64,000 nucleotides of DNA from Mycoavidus sp. HKI (GCF_020023735.2 NZ_CP076444.2:1317501-1381500); one strand, 5' to 3'. Positions 38,253 to 48,917 are shown, numbered from the stretch's first letter. Numbers and translations are program-made. The notes: a model not told the origin generated them from the sequence alone.

Positions 38253-39689
38253 CAGCCCTTTCAGGGTGTTTGAGCTATCCTAAATGAGGAGTATCAACGA
38301 ATCGGAGAGAATATGCTAAGAAAACTGTTCGAGCAAGCGACGCAGAAGATGCCAATAAGCGTAATGACGCGGTTATTGATGGGGTCAATATTTGATACGG
38401 AGTGGATAGATGCTTTATTTGAAAAACACCGAGAAAGACAGTACTCGCGGGAATTATTATTTTCGACGGTAGTAGAAATGATGTCGATGGTGACGCTGGG
38501 CGTTTGTCATTCACTCCATAGCGCTTCGCAGACATATAAAGATAAATTGAATGTGTCGCTAAGCTCACTATATGACAAGATAAATCGGACTGAGCCGAAG
38601 CTATTGCAAGTATTGGTACGGGAGAGCGCTATGCGTTTGGCGCCCGTGCTTGCGCCGCTGAATTTGCCAGTTACCTTGCCAGGTTACCGGATGCGAGTGG
38701 TGGATGGTAACCACTTACCTTCGACCGAAAAGCGTTTAACAGCGCTAAAGACAAAGACAGGAGCAGCGTTACCAGGTCATACTTTAGTAGTTTACGACCT
38801 AGATCAAAGCCTGGTGACTGATATTGTACCCTGCGAAGATGCCTACACACCAGAGAGCACGATTCTTGAACCTTTGTTAGCCAGGGCTCAGCCTGGTGAT
38901 GTATGGATAGCAGATCGGCACTTCTGCCTTAAGAAAGTGCTAATGGGTTGGCAGATCCAAAACGCCTGTTTCATCGTGCGTGAAGCGGCCCAATATCACC
39001 CGAGGCTGGCTCAAGAGAGTGAGCTGCATTATGTGGGTCGCTGCGACACAGGTGAGGTTTATGAGCAAACAATTAGCCTGCGCGATGAAGTCCAGACTTG
39101 GCGTCGGATTGACGTGCGTTTAGATCATCCTACTAGCTCGGGCGAAACCCGCCTTCGTATTTGGAGCAATCTGCCTGCTGAGGTGGGCGCGCAAAAAATT
39201 GCTGATCTTTACCGCCGACGCTGGCGTATTGAAGGAATGTTCCAGCGCCTGGAAGCCGATCTCAAAAGCGAAATTCGCACTTTGGGTCATCCACGCGCTG
39301 CTTTGTTGGGCTTTGCTACAGCAATATTAGCTTACAACATCCTGGCGCTACTCAAGCGAGTGATTGAGCAGGCTCATCAAGAACAACAAGTCGAGGTATC
39401 CACTTACTATATGGCCAATGAGGTGCGTATGGCCTATTACGGCATGATGAGTTTCTTGCCTCCTGAGGCTTGGAACAGCTGGATCAGACTATATCAAGGC
39501 CCGGCCTTAGGGCGGCTGTTGCTGCAGATTGCTCGCTACGTCGATCCACAACGTATTCGGGTTCGACAACGCGGCCCCAAAAAACCGAAAACTAAATCCT
39601 ACACAGACTCCGTAACAGCACACAAGCATTTCTCTTCTGCTAGAGCTATTAGGGAAGCTGCTCTTTGAATCAACACCCTGAAAGGGCTG
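38253..39689 (+). mobile_element. IS4-family element inserted in a group II intron relic
   Basis: The 1437-bp element has perfect 18-bp inverted ends (CAGCCCTTTCAGGGTGTT) and an 11-bp target duplication GTTCTTAGAGG at 38242-38252 and 39690-39700, between intron domains V and VI. Duplications of 10-12 bases fit the IS4 family. It is unrelated in sequence to the Tn5-like element at 528 and 26875. It encodes one intact transposase. Confidence 0.93.
38313..39668 (+). CDS. IS4-family transposase, intact
   Basis: The 451-residue DDE transposase shows the first Asp in VVDGNHLPSTE, the second in WIADRHFC, and the YREK motif YRRRWRIEGMFQRLE with the catalytic Glu. The C-terminus is basic (RQRGPKKPKTK). 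ATG 38313 lies 60 bases inside the element. No stop or frameshift is present and both ends of the element are perfect, so the element is potentially active, unlike the two Tn5-like copies. Confidence 0.93.
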   Translation: MLRKLFEQATQKMPISVMTRLLMGSIFDTEWIDALFEKHRERQYSRELLFSTVVEMMSMVTLGVCHSLHSASQTYKDKLNVSLSSLYDKINRTEPKLLQVLVRESAMRLAPVLAPLNLPVTLPGYRMRVVDGNHLPSTEKRLTALKTKTGAALPGHTLVVYDLDQSLVTDIVPCEDAYTPESTILEPLLARAQPGDVWIADRHFCLKKVLMGWQIQNACFIVREAAQYHPRLAQESELHYVGRCDTGEVYEQTISLRDEVQTWRRIDVRLDHPTSSGETRLRIWSNLPAEVGAQKIADLYRRRWRIEGMFQRLEADLKSEIRTLGHPRAALLGFATAILAYNILALLKRVIEQAHQEQQVEVSTYYMANEVRMAYYGMMSFLPPEAWNSWIRLYQGPALGRLLLQIARYVDPQRIRVRQRGPKKPKTKSYTDSVTAHKHFSSARAIREAAL

Positions 39690-39700
39690 GTTCTTAGAGG

Positions 39701-39734
39701 AGGGCGAAGCAGCAATGCTTCGCTCTTACTCGAC
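39701..39734 (+). ncRNA. Group II intron domain VI and 3' end (relic)
   Basis: After the IS and the second copy of the target site, an 8-bp stem gcgaagca/tgcttcgc (39704-39711, 39716-39723) with a short loop is followed by cttactcgac, as at bacterial group II intron 3' ends. It completes the domain V at 38212. The intron boundary is probably near 39734. Confidence 0.6.
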
Positions 39735-39790
39735 AAATTAGGACTGTTGCCCCGTTTGACAAAATTCTAATAGGCCATGATCTAGTACTG

Positions 39791-39939
39791 ATTCACGACC
39801 TACTCATGTGAGTCGCCGGATTTTATACAAATAACGATGCTGCCAGCTTCTCTCATTTCGTCGGCTCCACTTTTTCACCCCGCCGATTACGCACATAGTG
39901 TTCCGTCATCTTGATGCTCGTATGCCCCAACTGCTTTTG
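39791..39939. repeat. Direct repeat B, integrase 3' end
   Basis: Partner of repeat A at 33091-33244. Confidence 0.75.
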
Positions 39940-40050
39940 CGCACGCCGTATATCCCCTGATAGTTCCGCCTTGCCTGTCCCCGCTTTCGCATAAATCGCT
40001 CCATATTCACTATCTTCGATATAGACACTGCGACCGTCTTCTCAATAGCC
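39853..40050 (-). pseudogene. Tyrosine integrase C-terminal fragment, copy 2
   Basis: The reverse strand reads EDSEYGAIYAKAG, then TGKAELSGDIRRAQKQLGHT, SIKMTEHYVRNRRG and EKVEPTK before a stop at 39853. It carries the end of a tyrosine recombinase with its catalytic His and Tyr. The stretch before TGKAELSG appears joined across an internal deletion of the catalytic core. The fragment is related to copy 1 (33158) but not identical, so two related prophages, or one duplicated end, contributed. Confidence 0.75.
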
Positions 40051-40218
40051 CTTGATCCGTAAACCCTGATTCGGCTGATCCGTATACCCAGGGCAATCGT
40101 GCTATAAAAACCTTGAGAATAATTAGCCTCTGAAAAGTCATAGAGACCGGCCTTATTAAAGTAAAAATTAATCCACTCAGTTATCTTGAGAAAATAAATA
40201 TTGAGATTTCGTCTGTGG

Positions 40219-41244
40219 CTAGCGCATGACAATGGAGCTCTTTGAAGTTGCCTCGCACTGTAATGGCTTATGGCTTAAACCGACCTTGATCGCCGCCATC
40301 TTCCGCGGCGAGTCCGATAATACTGCGTCCAGGCCGAGACACGCTGCAGTTTGGTAGTCGAGCGCATTATTTACTGCAAACGCCAGGATTTTCACTGACG
40401 CCTGCTGATGACGGAAACAGGCAACTGTCGCAGGTGTCCACATCATCCCATTGACTTGCGAGATACCTTCGCCAAGAGTGAAATTTTCCGCCACCACCAG
40501 CTTTCGGTGCAATTCGAAACCAGTCCATACAGACGTAAGTGGTACGCTTTCGTAGCCTTCATTGAGTAAAATTTTTACTAGCCGGCTGCGCGTTGCATCG
40601 CGCGATTCGAATAACCGGGCTTGTGGATAGCTGTTGAAAGCCTGTTGATACGCGGCCTCGGTTGAATAAATTAATACATGCGGCCACGCGTTCTCGTCGC
40701 TCAGCACCTGCGCCACCGCACGCGCCTGTGGCTCAGCGGGTAGCGCTTTCATATCGAGCACTACTGGCATGCCAACTGGTAGCGAGCGCAAAGCGTCGCG
40801 TAGTGTCGGAATGCCAATCGGACGGTCGCAATATGGATATTGCCCATGCTCGTTCTTGAAACTCCATCCGACATTCATCCGTGCCAATTCGGCCGCTGTG
40901 TAATTTGCGACCGGGCCGGACGCATTTGTTAACGAGGCGAGATCGGTAGGGCGATATAGTATCGGCACACCATCTTTGCTCAACTGCACGGTGAGCCACA
41001 TTCCATCGGCGCCGTGCGCAACTGCGAGCCTGATCGCTTCAAGCGTATTCTCCGGAGCATCGCCAGTGCCGCCGCGATGCGCAACAACCTGTGGTAGCGC
41101 GACAGAATTCACGTTCGGTGTAACCAGTCCATTCGCGTAGGCCACTAGCAAATAGAGGCTCGTCAACGCGAATACAAAATAAATACGACATTTTTTCAAC
41201 AACCTGAGGCGAACTCTGTCTCCCCAGTCAAGCAATCTTTTCAT
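40219..41244 (-). CDS. Glycerophosphodiester phosphodiesterase-like protein
   Basis: From ATG 41244 the product has 341 residues, with an N-terminal membrane segment (IYFVFALTSLYLLVAYANG) and the GDPD opening VAHRGGTGDAPENTLEAI. These enzymes split glycerophosphodiesters into glycerol-3-phosphate and an alcohol. However, the usual metal ligands of the E-x-D motif read GMWLTVQLSKDG here, and the following His-Asp is YRP. The protein may thus be a non-catalytic or altered GDPD; I recall similar divergent versions in Burkholderia. A longer start at 41307 is possible. Confidence 0.7.
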   Translation of the reverse strand: MKRLLDWGDRVRLRLLKKCRIYFVFALTSLYLLVAYANGLVTPNVNSVALPQVVAHRGGTGDAPENTLEAIRLAVAHGADGMWLTVQLSKDGVPILYRPTDLASLTNASGPVANYTAAELARMNVGWSFKNEHGQYPYCDRPIGIPTLRDALRSLPVGMPVVLDMKALPAEPQARAVAQVLSDENAWPHVLIYSTEAAYQQAFNSYPQARLFESRDATRSRLVKILLNEGYESVPLTSVWTGFELHRKLVVAENFTLGEGISQVNGMMWTPATVACFRHQQASVKILAFAVNNALDYQTAACLGLDAVLSDSPRKMAAIKVGLSHKPLQCEATSKSSIVMR

Positions 41245-41336
41245 AATTTCAAGGAGTCCATAATAAGTCAATCCAGAGTGCCGTATCCAGCGGCATTTCG
41301 CCAACAAATGATCGAATTGGTGAGAACTAGTAGAAT

Positions 41337-41678
41337 GTGCGACTTATTATGTGTTTTGCGACCGGAGATCGGCCAACACAGCAAAGAAAGGTTGCGGGTT
41401 TGGTAACAGCTAAAGCCAAATGTGAGCAAAGGCACCTATTTTTTACTCGTTATTTCTTTAAGTACCGCCAGGGCATTCGGTTTCATCTGAACTGGCACCA
41501 TGCTTTGATTGCCGACACGGTTCAGAAGGTGATTGATGGCGAGCTAAAGAATGTTGTCATTAATATGCCACCGTGCTCTTCTAAGACCGAGCTGGTAGCG
41601 ATTAATTTGATCGCACGTCAAAATTCTGTTTCCATCTTTATGCTCACTCCATCGATATTTAGATGGATGCAAGTATAA
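41337..41678 (+). pseudogene. Phage terminase large subunit, N-terminal fragment
   Basis: The segment [18 protein letters not shown], followed by [20 protein letters not shown] and the Walker-A-like [12 protein letters not shown], matches the start of TerL ATPases that pack phage DNA. Similarity ends at about residue 95 and the frame stops at 41678, against a usual 450-550 residues. It is the only head-packaging trace in the window and lies far from the tail locus, so it may come from another prophage. Confidence 0.72.
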
Positions 41679-41806
41679 ATTCACTAGCTTTAAGCGACAA
41701 GCCTGGGGTTCATGGCGTTCTTACGAAAAAAGGCCACAGCACCCATGAAAGATGACACGGGTGCTGCGGCTACGCATACTGAAAGCGTAAGCTTTTCTGC
41801 ATTTGT

Positions 41807-42055
<249 letters not shown>

Positions 42056-42781
42056 TCATACCTCCATAGTTATTTTAGAAACAGTCCGAAAATCTCCCAA
42101 AGAGCCCTTCTTTAAAGAAGTATAGAAGCGCGGGAACTGGAGATATACTTAAATACAGCCAGGACCCTGAGCACTACAAGGCCACAAAGAAAGACTCTGT
42201 GGCGGATTGTAGACCGATTCTCATAATAGGTGTATTCGCATTACGCGGTTGATTGTAAGCAATGGCATACGTGCTCCTACCTTAAACGGCAATTTGTCAA
42301 AGTGGAGAGGCACATTAACTCATTGATTTGAGCCCAGATTAGATGGGCGGCGTCTCTAGTTTCGCAAGCAATACGTGCGCGGGGGACAAAAGAGCACACT
42401 GGCGGATGAAATTCTAGATATTGCCTGCCGTCACACAAGATATTCAAACTGACAACAGGATAACGAGCGTACCCGGCACGAAGTCGTCAACCGCTCTAAA
42501 CTGTATTAGTCACTGATTTACGCAGCGTAGCATTGCTAGATTTATGCTTATCCGAGAATGGAGATGACTAAAGAACAGCTTTGCATTTAGCGTCTGAGAG
42601 CGAATTTGTAGGCATCCTTACATACTTTCTCTACGGATACCTACAAGGTCTCTGTGTACGTGGATCCGATTGCGCTGTTTTTGATTGGAGCTTAAGGGGA
42701 TAAATCCCCCGTTAAGCCCTTATTTTACAAGGCTTTTCGGTTAATTCGAAGGGGGATATTTTGGCTGCCGCCGAAGGTAAC
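42056..42781. other. Long intergenic region upstream of acpP
   Basis: I see no gene in these 726 bases. A near-perfect 11-bp inverted repeat lies at 42607-42645. The acpP promoter should lie at the left edge, but I cannot mark it with confidence. Confidence 0.5.
42607..42645. repeat. Inverted repeat in the acpP-tRNA gap
   Basis: tgtaggcatcc (42607-42617) and ggatacctaca (42635-42645) pair with one mismatch around a 17-base loop. No T run follows. It may be a transcript end or a scrap of a mobile element. Confidence 0.4.
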
Positions 42782-42874
42782 TGGCGGAGACGGAGGGATT
42801 CGAACCCTCGATGCGGATTTTGTCCACATGCTCCCTTAGCAGGGGAGTGCCTTCGACCTCTCGGCCACGTCTCC
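42782..42874 (-). tRNA. tRNA-Ser (anticodon GCT)
   Basis: The 93 bases read on the reverse strand give a class II tRNA: acceptor GGAGACG paired with CGTCTCC, discriminator G and encoded CCA, a TTCGAAT T loop, a long variable arm, and an anticodon stem ctccc/gggag with loop CTGCTAA (anticodon complement at 42838-42840). It reads AGC and AGU serine codons. Confidence 0.97.
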
Positions 42875-43130
42875 GAATCTTGTTCGCATTTGAAGATAAA
42901 TGCGGCAAAACCGGGATGATAGCGGGTTCGGGTTTCGAGGTCAAATTTAACTGCATTTGATGGCCACTAGGTTAAGTCGAAAAAACCATCTCAACGCTAG
43001 GAAATGTACTATATTTTAAGGATTCGCTAGATATCAAAGCGGGGGAAATCAGATAAGTCCTGTAAATTTTACAAGTCAAGCATGCCGCTCTAATCAATGT
43101 AACTGTAAATTTAACGTAAGGTAATTTTTT

Positions 43131-43685
43131 ATGTCGCTGATCGTCGCTGGACGTTTTGATACTTTCGCTGAGGCCCAGAAAGCCGCCCAAATCTTATTTG
43201 CACACGGATTTAAAGAAGAGGATGTGACACTTTTCTTTGTTAATCCTCCAGGTCAGCATGACCCCCTGGTAGGCAGTGGTGCTCAAGTTGCAGATCGCGG
43301 TTCAAAGTCCATTTCTAAAGGTGCAGGCATGGGGCTGGTATTGGGTGCGGCGCTTGGCGCAAGCATCGGTGCCATGCTCTGTGCGGTCTTTGGCTTTCCA
43401 CTGCTGCTCACTCTCATTGCTGCCTTGGTGGGTGCTTATCTTGGGTCATTGATGGGCGCGATGGCCAAAACACTTACCTCTACGCAAGAGCGGACCTCTG
43501 CCAAAATACATCAATCTGGCGTGCTGGTTGCGATTCATGTGACGGTCAATAATCAAGCAGATGCCACTGCGGTATTGCGCCAGGCTAACGCAAAAGATAT
43601 TGAACGAGCACATGGACGCTGGGAGAACGGACAATGGAGCAATTTTGATCCCTTAAAAACGCCTGTTCTACCCAAAAATCTTTAA
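43131..43685 (+). CDS. Glycine-zipper membrane protein of unknown function
   Basis: The 184-residue protein has a soluble N-terminal part (VAGRFDTFAEAQKAAQILFAHGF, like a small ferredoxin-fold regulatory domain), two hydrophobic Gly-rich segments (about residues 65-85 and 88-110, with GxxxG spacing), and a C-terminal soluble part. I recall conserved hypothetical proteins of this type in Burkholderia next to lysC. No enzymatic motif is visible. It converges with lysC. Confidence 0.75.
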   Translation: MSLIVAGRFDTFAEAQKAAQILFAHGFKEEDVTLFFVNPPGQHDPLVGSGAQVADRGSKSISKGAGMGLVLGAALGASIGAMLCAVFGFPLLLTLIAALVGAYLGSLMGAMAKTLTSTQERTSAKIHQSGVLVAIHVTVNNQADATAVLRQANAKDIERAHGRWENGQWSNFDPLKTPVLPKNL

Positions 43686-43703
43686 TTAGGTGCGCCTGGA
43701 TTG

Positions 43704-43764
43704 CCATAACCGTTCCGCTCTGATCCTCGGCCTAGGCGAGGAAGGAGTGCGGAGCCGGTTATGG
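43704..43764. terminator. Large hairpin between convergent genes
   Basis: ccataaccg and cggttatgg form the outer stem, with further pairing inside (ttccgc/gcgga and ctcg/cgag). It lies between the convergent ends of the glycine-zipper gene and lysC and could stop transcription from both sides, although T runs are weak. Confidence 0.5.
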
Positions 43765-43828
43765 TCGGCCCATTGTTTTGTTAGCGAGTCTTAGTCGCCT
43801 ATTGTCGCTTCGCGTGGGCGTACGCTAC

Positions 43829-45091
43829 TTAAACTTTACTTTGCCCCTGCTCCAATTCAAACGCTTTATGCAGTGCGCGCACGGCCAGTTCCATATATTC
43901 CTCATCGATGAGCACTGAGATTTTGATTTCTGAAGTGGAGATCATTTGAATATTGATCCCTTCTTCCGAGAGGGTGCGAAACATCTTGCTGGCAATGCCA
44001 ACATGCGAACGCATGCCAACCCCAACGACCGAGACTTTGGAGACTTTCGGGTCGCCCAGCACTTGTTGAGCGTTGACTTTGCCTTTGATGTGTTGATTCA
44101 GAATATCCATTGCGCGCGCATAGTCGCTGCGGCCAACGGTAAATGTAAAATCCGTTTTGCCTTCTACGCTCTGGTTTTGAATAATCATATCAACATCAAT
44201 ATTCGCATCGGCAATCGAGCCCAGTATTTGATAGGCAATACCCGGGGTGTCCGGGACGCCAACGACGACGATCCGACCTTCATCGCGCTGAAAGGCAATG
44301 CCGGAAATAAAAGCTTGTTCCATAGATTTATCTTCTTCAAAAGTAATCAGCGTACCCGAGTGCATTTCTTCCTCAAGGGGTATCAAAGGGTCAGTCAGGC
44401 TGGATAAAACACGTGTTTTAACCTGATATTTTCCAGCAAATTCAACTGAGCGAATTTGCAATACCTTCGACCCTAGGCTTGCCATTTCTAGCATTTCTTC
44501 AAATGTAATGCGCTCAAGGCGGCGCGCGCCCTCGACCACGCGCGGATCGGTGGTATAAACGCCATCCACATCGGTATAAATTAAACATTCATCCGCGTTG
44601 AGCGCAGCCGCTATCGCTACGGCTGAGGTATCTGTGCCGCCGCGCCCCAAAGTGGTGATATTGTGCGCGCTATCCACCCCTTGAAAACCGGCAATCATGA
44701 CGATGCGACCGGCGTCAAGATCTTGCTGCACGCGTTTGCCGTCAATCTCAACAATCCGCGCCTTGGTATGAGTATTATCGGTTTTAATTGGCACCTGCCA
44801 GCCCGCGTAGCTACGCGCATCAAACCCTAATTCTTTGAGGGCGATGGCCAGTAAACCCACACTCACCTGTTCTCCAGTGGCGGCTACGATATCCAATTCG
44901 CGCGGATCAGGCTGGGGAGAAATTTCATGGGCGAGCTTAAGCAAACGATTGGTTTCGCCAGACATGGCTGAGGGGACTACAACAATCTGATAGCCAGCCT
45001 TATGCCATTTGGCGACGCGCAACGCAACATTTTTGATGCGCTCGACCGAACCCATCGAAGTGCCGCCATATTTATGTACAATTAGAGCCAT
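43829..45091 (-). CDS. lysC: Aspartokinase
   Basis: The 420-residue enzyme starts at ATG 45091 ([14 protein letters not shown]). It phosphorylates aspartate as the first step to lysine, threonine, methionine and diaminopimelate. The kinase motifs KYGGTSMG and [16 protein letters not shown] are intact. Two ACT domains at the C-terminus (from about residue 265; ending with [12 protein letters not shown]) give feedback control. The in-frame extension upstream to 45124 has no homology. In Burkholderia relatives lysC lies beside tilS; here an EamA transporter stands between them. Confidence 0.95.
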   Translation of the reverse strand: MALIVHKYGGTSMGSVERIKNVALRVAKWHKAGYQIVVVPSAMSGETNRLLKLAHEISPQPDPRELDIVAATGEQVSVGLLAIALKELGFDARSYAGWQVPIKTDNTHTKARIVEIDGKRVQQDLDAGRIVMIAGFQGVDSAHNITTLGRGGTDTSAVAIAAALNADECLIYTDVDGVYTTDPRVVEGARRLERITFEEMLEMASLGSKVLQIRSVEFAGKYQVKTRVLSSLTDPLIPLEEEMHSGTLITFEEDKSMEQAFISGIAFQRDEGRIVVVGVPDTPGIAYQILGSIADANIDVDMIIQNQSVEGKTDFTFTVGRSDYARAMDILNQHIKGKVNAQQVLGDPKVSKVSVVGVGMRSHVGIASKMFRTLSEEGINIQMISTSEIKISVLIDEEYMELAVRALHKAFELEQGQSKV

Positions 45092-45397
45092 AGGTATTTG
45101 CTGAAACAAAAGGATAACCAGCACGAGCGTATCGCGAGCGATGCATCTGCAGGCAAGCGTTGAAAACTACATGAAGCACGCTGAAAAAACAAGCTTATTG
45201 GGCAGAATATCGTATAACTGAATGAATTTTCACGCTGCCTTCACGAAACCACTGACGCCAATACGAATACTCCTGGCCGCACGCTGATTGAAGCATTACA
45301 CAACCCACCCACCGAAAACCACCATCATGATTTCTTGCCTAGTCTCATACAATACTGTATATTTATACAGCATAAAAACTCGTGCTGGGGATCACAC

Positions 45398-46330
45398 GTG
45401 AACTACAAATCATTTTTCTTTTTATTTTTCCTTTCGGCGCTCTGGGGCGCTTCGTTTCTTTTTATCAGCATGGGGGTTTCTACTTTCGGCCCGACTCCGT
45501 TGATGGCAGTACGTGTCACTATCGCCGCGCTCTTTTTGCTGGCAATTCTCTTATATAAGCATGGTGTCAACAGCTTACACACCCTACGTGCTAATCTCTG
45601 GCCATTGTGTGTAGTAGGCATGTTGAATGCCGCCTTGCCCTTCGTTCTATTTGCTTATGCCGAACTCACGATCTCTGCCGGGCTAACTGCCGTGATTATG
45701 GCGACAGCTCCCCTTTGGGGCGCGGTGGTTGCACGGGTATGGTTTAAAGAGCGCTTAGACTTATCCCGCACGATAGGCTTGATGATTGGTTTTACTGGGG
45801 TCGTGTTGCTGGTTTGGCACCACCTGCCTATCTCTGTAGATATACTTGAGGAAACGCCAGACACCTCGCCTATTCTACTGGCCGTCCTGGCTTCACTGGT
45901 GGCCTCAGCCATGTATGGCATCAGCGCTAACTATACGCGGCATTATTTAAGCACGCTAAAGCCCCTGGAGATCGCAACCGGCAGCATGATGTGCTCTGCC
46001 ATGGCGCTGATTCCGATTGCCATTATTCAATGGCCAAGCGTCAGCGTACCCTGGCAGTCCTGGGCGGTTGTCGCCACCTTGGGCATTGCCTGCACGGCCA
46101 TTGCGTTCATTGTGTATTTTCATCTGATTGCGACTACAGAGCCCACTTATGCCATTTCGGTGATGTTTTTAGTCCCTATTTTTGGCGTGTTGTGGGGCAT
46201 GCTGTTTCTGGGAGAAAAAATATCCGTCGATATGATTGCTAGCGGCTCAGTCATTTTAGTCGGGGTACTATTCTCTACCGGGCTGGTGAGTCGTCTGTAC
46301 GTTAGCCGGAAGAATTGGTTCCGGACTTAG
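45398..46330 (+). CDS. EamA/DMT-family transporter
   Basis: The start is GTG 45398 (VNYKSFFF), behind a GGGG-type site; a longer frame from 45335 lacks hydrophobic character. The 310-residue protein has about ten membrane helices in two EamA halves (WGASFLFISMGVSTFGP in the first, FLVPIFGVLWGMLFLGE in the second). Such carriers export amino acids or other small metabolites. Its 3' end overlaps that of tilS by 29 bases in convergent orientation. It interrupts the lysC-tilS neighbourhood. Confidence 0.85.
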   Translation: MNYKSFFFLFFLSALWGASFLFISMGVSTFGPTPLMAVRVTIAALFLLAILLYKHGVNSLHTLRANLWPLCVVGMLNAALPFVLFAYAELTISAGLTAVIMATAPLWGAVVARVWFKERLDLSRTIGLMIGFTGVVLLVWHHLPISVDILEETPDTSPILLAVLASLVASAMYGISANYTRHYLSTLKPLEIATGSMMCSAMALIPIAIIQWPSVSVPWQSWAVVATLGIACTAIAFIVYFHLIATTEPTYAISVMFLVPIFGVLWGMLFLGEKISVDMIASGSVILVGVLFSTGLVSRLYVSRKNWFRT

Positions 46331-47885
46331 GGTCGGGTTGCCATGCAAGATGCACTCGCTCGGCTTCTGCTAAATCACTTAATTGAGGAATCTCATAATT
46401 CAAACCGATATAGGGTACAAAAAGTAGCCTATCGCCCACGTAGATACAGGGTACATCACGCTGCCAGGCAGGGATGCCGGCTTCTTGGAAGAGATTTTTC
46501 AAAGTGCGGCGAGGGCCTGGCGCCAATTGACGCATCCGCTCGCCGCCTTGGCGCAGGCTGGCACGCAGCGGCGCTGAATGGAGTAACGCAGCGGGCACGC
46601 TGGCTAACTCATGGCTGTCATGGCTGTGGCTGGCGATAAAAAGTAAAGTACCACGCCAGCGGACCAGAGGCCACGCCGTTTGTCCAGACCAGTGCAGGGT
46701 TGCGTCTGACGGCTTCAATAGCACATTGGCGTCAGACGCTAATACGCCCGCTGCGCGAGACTGGTTTTGAGGCCGATCGGTTCGCTCCCACCACACTTTG
46801 TCACGATATACCCGCAACTGATACCCAGCATGCTCTAGCTGGATCGTAGCGTCTGCTCGCGCCGCGCACAATTGCTTGAGTAGATTATCAAGCCGAGCAT
46901 TTGAGGGCGCCGGCAAACCAAGCAAACGCAGCCAGTAACGGATTACATTGGCCGTGCGTAAGGTGTGCTCTTGGTTTAGCGCAATCAGCGCGGAGTGTGA
47001 TAACACATACGCGTTGGGCTGCACTGCAATACGCTGTAAATCGAGTTGTGCTAACTCATCTAATAAAGTTTGCGCATCTGCCGCATGCCGCGCGGCCCGT
47101 GCCAGCGCGGTCTGATAAGCCGGAAAATAGGCGCCAATCTGCGGCAAGACTGCGTGACGCAAGGCATTACGCGTATAACGCAAATCTGTATTCGATTCAT
47201 CTTCAAGCCAACGCAAATTATAGTGCCTCGCGTAAGCTGTCAGTGCCGCGCGGGGTACATTGAGTAATGGCCGCATATAGCTTGGCCGGTTTGTCGCTTG
47301 AGCGCCTGGTGGCGCCTGAAGATTTGAGGCCGGGAGAGCAGGCGCTACTAACCCACTATCCGCTGATTTTTTCTGTTCTTTCAGCACGGGCATCGCAGCC
47401 AGTCCGGCGATCCCTGTGCCGCGTAACAATTGCAGCAAGACTGTCTCAGCTTGATCATCCGCATGATGACCCAGTAGCAAGAGCTGTGCCTGTTGCACCT
47501 GGCAAAGCTCGTCCAAAGCCGCATAACGTAGATCCCGCGCAGCGGCTTCAAGACCGCGGCCGGACTTCCTATTGATCTCGATCTGACGCGCGGCAAAACG
47601 CACGCCAAATTGCGCGGCCAATGCGTCACAGTGAGCTAGCCAGGCATCAGCATGCGGACTTAAGCCATGATGAATGTGCAGGGCCACACAGTGCTCAGCG
47701 CCGACACATGAAATTGCCGCATGGAGCAAGACAGTCGAGTCGAGGCCGCCGCTAAATGCAATCGCCAGTGTCTGATTGACATGCAGCGGCAGCAGTGCGG
47801 CCGAGAGCGCCTGCGCTACCGGCTTAATCTCAGCGGCTTTAACGCTGAGCAGAGCCGATGGTGGTGGTTTCCTTGAATTTGCCAT
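46302..47885 (-). CDS. tilS: tRNA(Ile)-lysidine synthase
   Basis: The 527-residue protein has the PP-loop [14 protein letters not shown] near residue 45 and the C-terminal TilS domains ([28 protein letters not shown]). It adds lysine to C34 of tRNA-Ile(CAU), which allows AUA decoding, an essential step. It is longer than usual, partly through a low-complexity insert at about residues 175-205. Its start overlaps the end of accA by 47 bases; a start further in may be used. Confidence 0.93.
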   Translation of the reverse strand: MANSRKPPPSALLSVKAAEIKPVAQALSAALLPLHVNQTLAIAFSGGLDSTVLLHAAISCVGAEHCVALHIHHGLSPHADAWLAHCDALAAQFGVRFAARQIEINRKSGRGLEAAARDLRYAALDELCQVQQAQLLLLGHHADDQAETVLLQLLRGTGIAGLAAMPVLKEQKKSADSGLVAPALPASNLQAPPGAQATNRPSYMRPLLNVPRAALTAYARHYNLRWLEDESNTDLRYTRNALRHAVLPQIGAYFPAYQTALARAARHAADAQTLLDELAQLDLQRIAVQPNAYVLSHSALIALNQEHTLRTANVIRYWLRLLGLPAPSNARLDNLLKQLCAARADATIQLEHAGYQLRVYRDKVWWERTDRPQNQSRAAGVLASDANVLLKPSDATLHWSGQTAWPLVRWRGTLLFIASHSHDSHELASVPAALLHSAPLRASLRQGGERMRQLAPGPRRTLKNLFQEAGIPAWQRDVPCIYVGDRLLFVPYIGLNYEIPQLSDLAEAERVHLAWQPDPKSGTNSSG

Positions 47886-48822
47886 AGCCCATTAAACGCT
47901 CAAGGCGCCGCTCGCGCAAGTCGACTAGGCTCATGCCCTGTAACTGGCGCAAGCTATCGACCAACGCCCGGCGCAAGAATGCCGCCATGGCTTTGGGATC
48001 GCGGTGCGCGCCCCCCAAAGGCTCATTGACAATTTTATCAATCAAACCCAAGGCCTTTAAACGATGGGCGGTGAGACTCAGCGCTTCGGCCGCATCCGGC
48101 GCTTTGGCCGCGCTTTTCCAAAGAATTGAAGCACAGCCTTCTGGAGAAATCACCGAATAAGTTGAAAATTGCAGCATTAAAACGCTATCCGCGACGGCAA
48201 TCGCGAGCGCGCCGCCCGAGCCGCCCTCGCCAATGATGGTCACGATCAGCGGGGTTTTCAATTCAGCCATGACATAGAGATTGCGGCCAATGGCTTCGGA
48301 TTGTCCCCGTTCTTCGGCGCCAATCCCAGGGTAGGCGCCAGGCGTATCCACAAAGGTAAAAATAGGGATGCCAAATTTCTCGGCAAGCCGCATCAAACGT
48401 TCGGCTTTGCGATAGCCCTCTGGTCTAGGCATACCAAAATTACGCAGAGCGCGCTCTTTAGTATCGCGCCCTTTTTGGTGACCAATTACCATGCAGGGCT
48501 GTCCATTAAAGCGCGCCAGACCACCAATAATAGACAGATCATCGGCAAACGAACGATCCCCGTGCAACTCATGAAAATCAGTGAAGACTTCCCTGACGTA
48601 ATCAAGCGTATAGGGACGCTGCGCATGTCGAGCAATTTGCACCACCTGCCAAGGTGTCAACCGTGCATAGATATCTTTTGTAAGCTGCTGGCTTTTCTTT
48701 GACAGGCGCTCAATTTCCTCTGAAATATCAACCGCCGAATCATCTTGCACAAAGCGCAATTCGTCGATTTTTGTTTCAAGCTCAGCGATCGGCTGCTCAA
48801 AATCCAAAAAAGTGGTTTTCAT
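47839..48822 (-). CDS. accA: Acetyl-CoA carboxylase carboxyltransferase subunit alpha
   Basis: The 327-residue protein matches AccA along its length ([19 protein letters not shown] at the start; [40 protein letters not shown]). With AccD it transfers carboxyl from biotin to acetyl-CoA to form malonyl-CoA for fatty acids. It precedes tilS on the reverse strand, as in Burkholderia, with overlapping reading frames. Confidence 0.96.
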   Translation of the reverse strand: MKTTFLDFEQPIAELETKIDELRFVQDDSAVDISEEIERLSKKSQQLTKDIYARLTPWQVVQIARHAQRPYTLDYVREVFTDFHELHGDRSFADDLSIIGGLARFNGQPCMVIGHQKGRDTKERALRNFGMPRPEGYRKAERLMRLAEKFGIPIFTFVDTPGAYPGIGAEERGQSEAIGRNLYVMAELKTPLIVTIIGEGGSGGALAIAVADSVLMLQFSTYSVISPEGCASILWKSAAKAPDAAEALSLTAHRLKALGLIDKIVNEPLGGAHRDPKAMAAFLRRALVDSLRQLQGMSLVDLRERRLERLMGYGKFKETTTIGSAQR

Positions 48823-48917
48823 TTTATTTACAATCCTTATTTCCCACGCAAAACATGGGCGTCAACACTAAAGTAGGGCTTATATTGAGTGCACGCTTGG
48901 GCACTACAACAATCGCT

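Noticed and set aside
39906..40232. 108-codon reverse frame after the GDPD-like gene
   Set aside because: Its end is a wrong-frame reading of the integrase fragment, and the start has no recognisable domain; a lost gene fragment cannot be excluded.
43946..44407. + strand frame within lysC
   Set aside because: Antisense of a conserved housekeeping gene.
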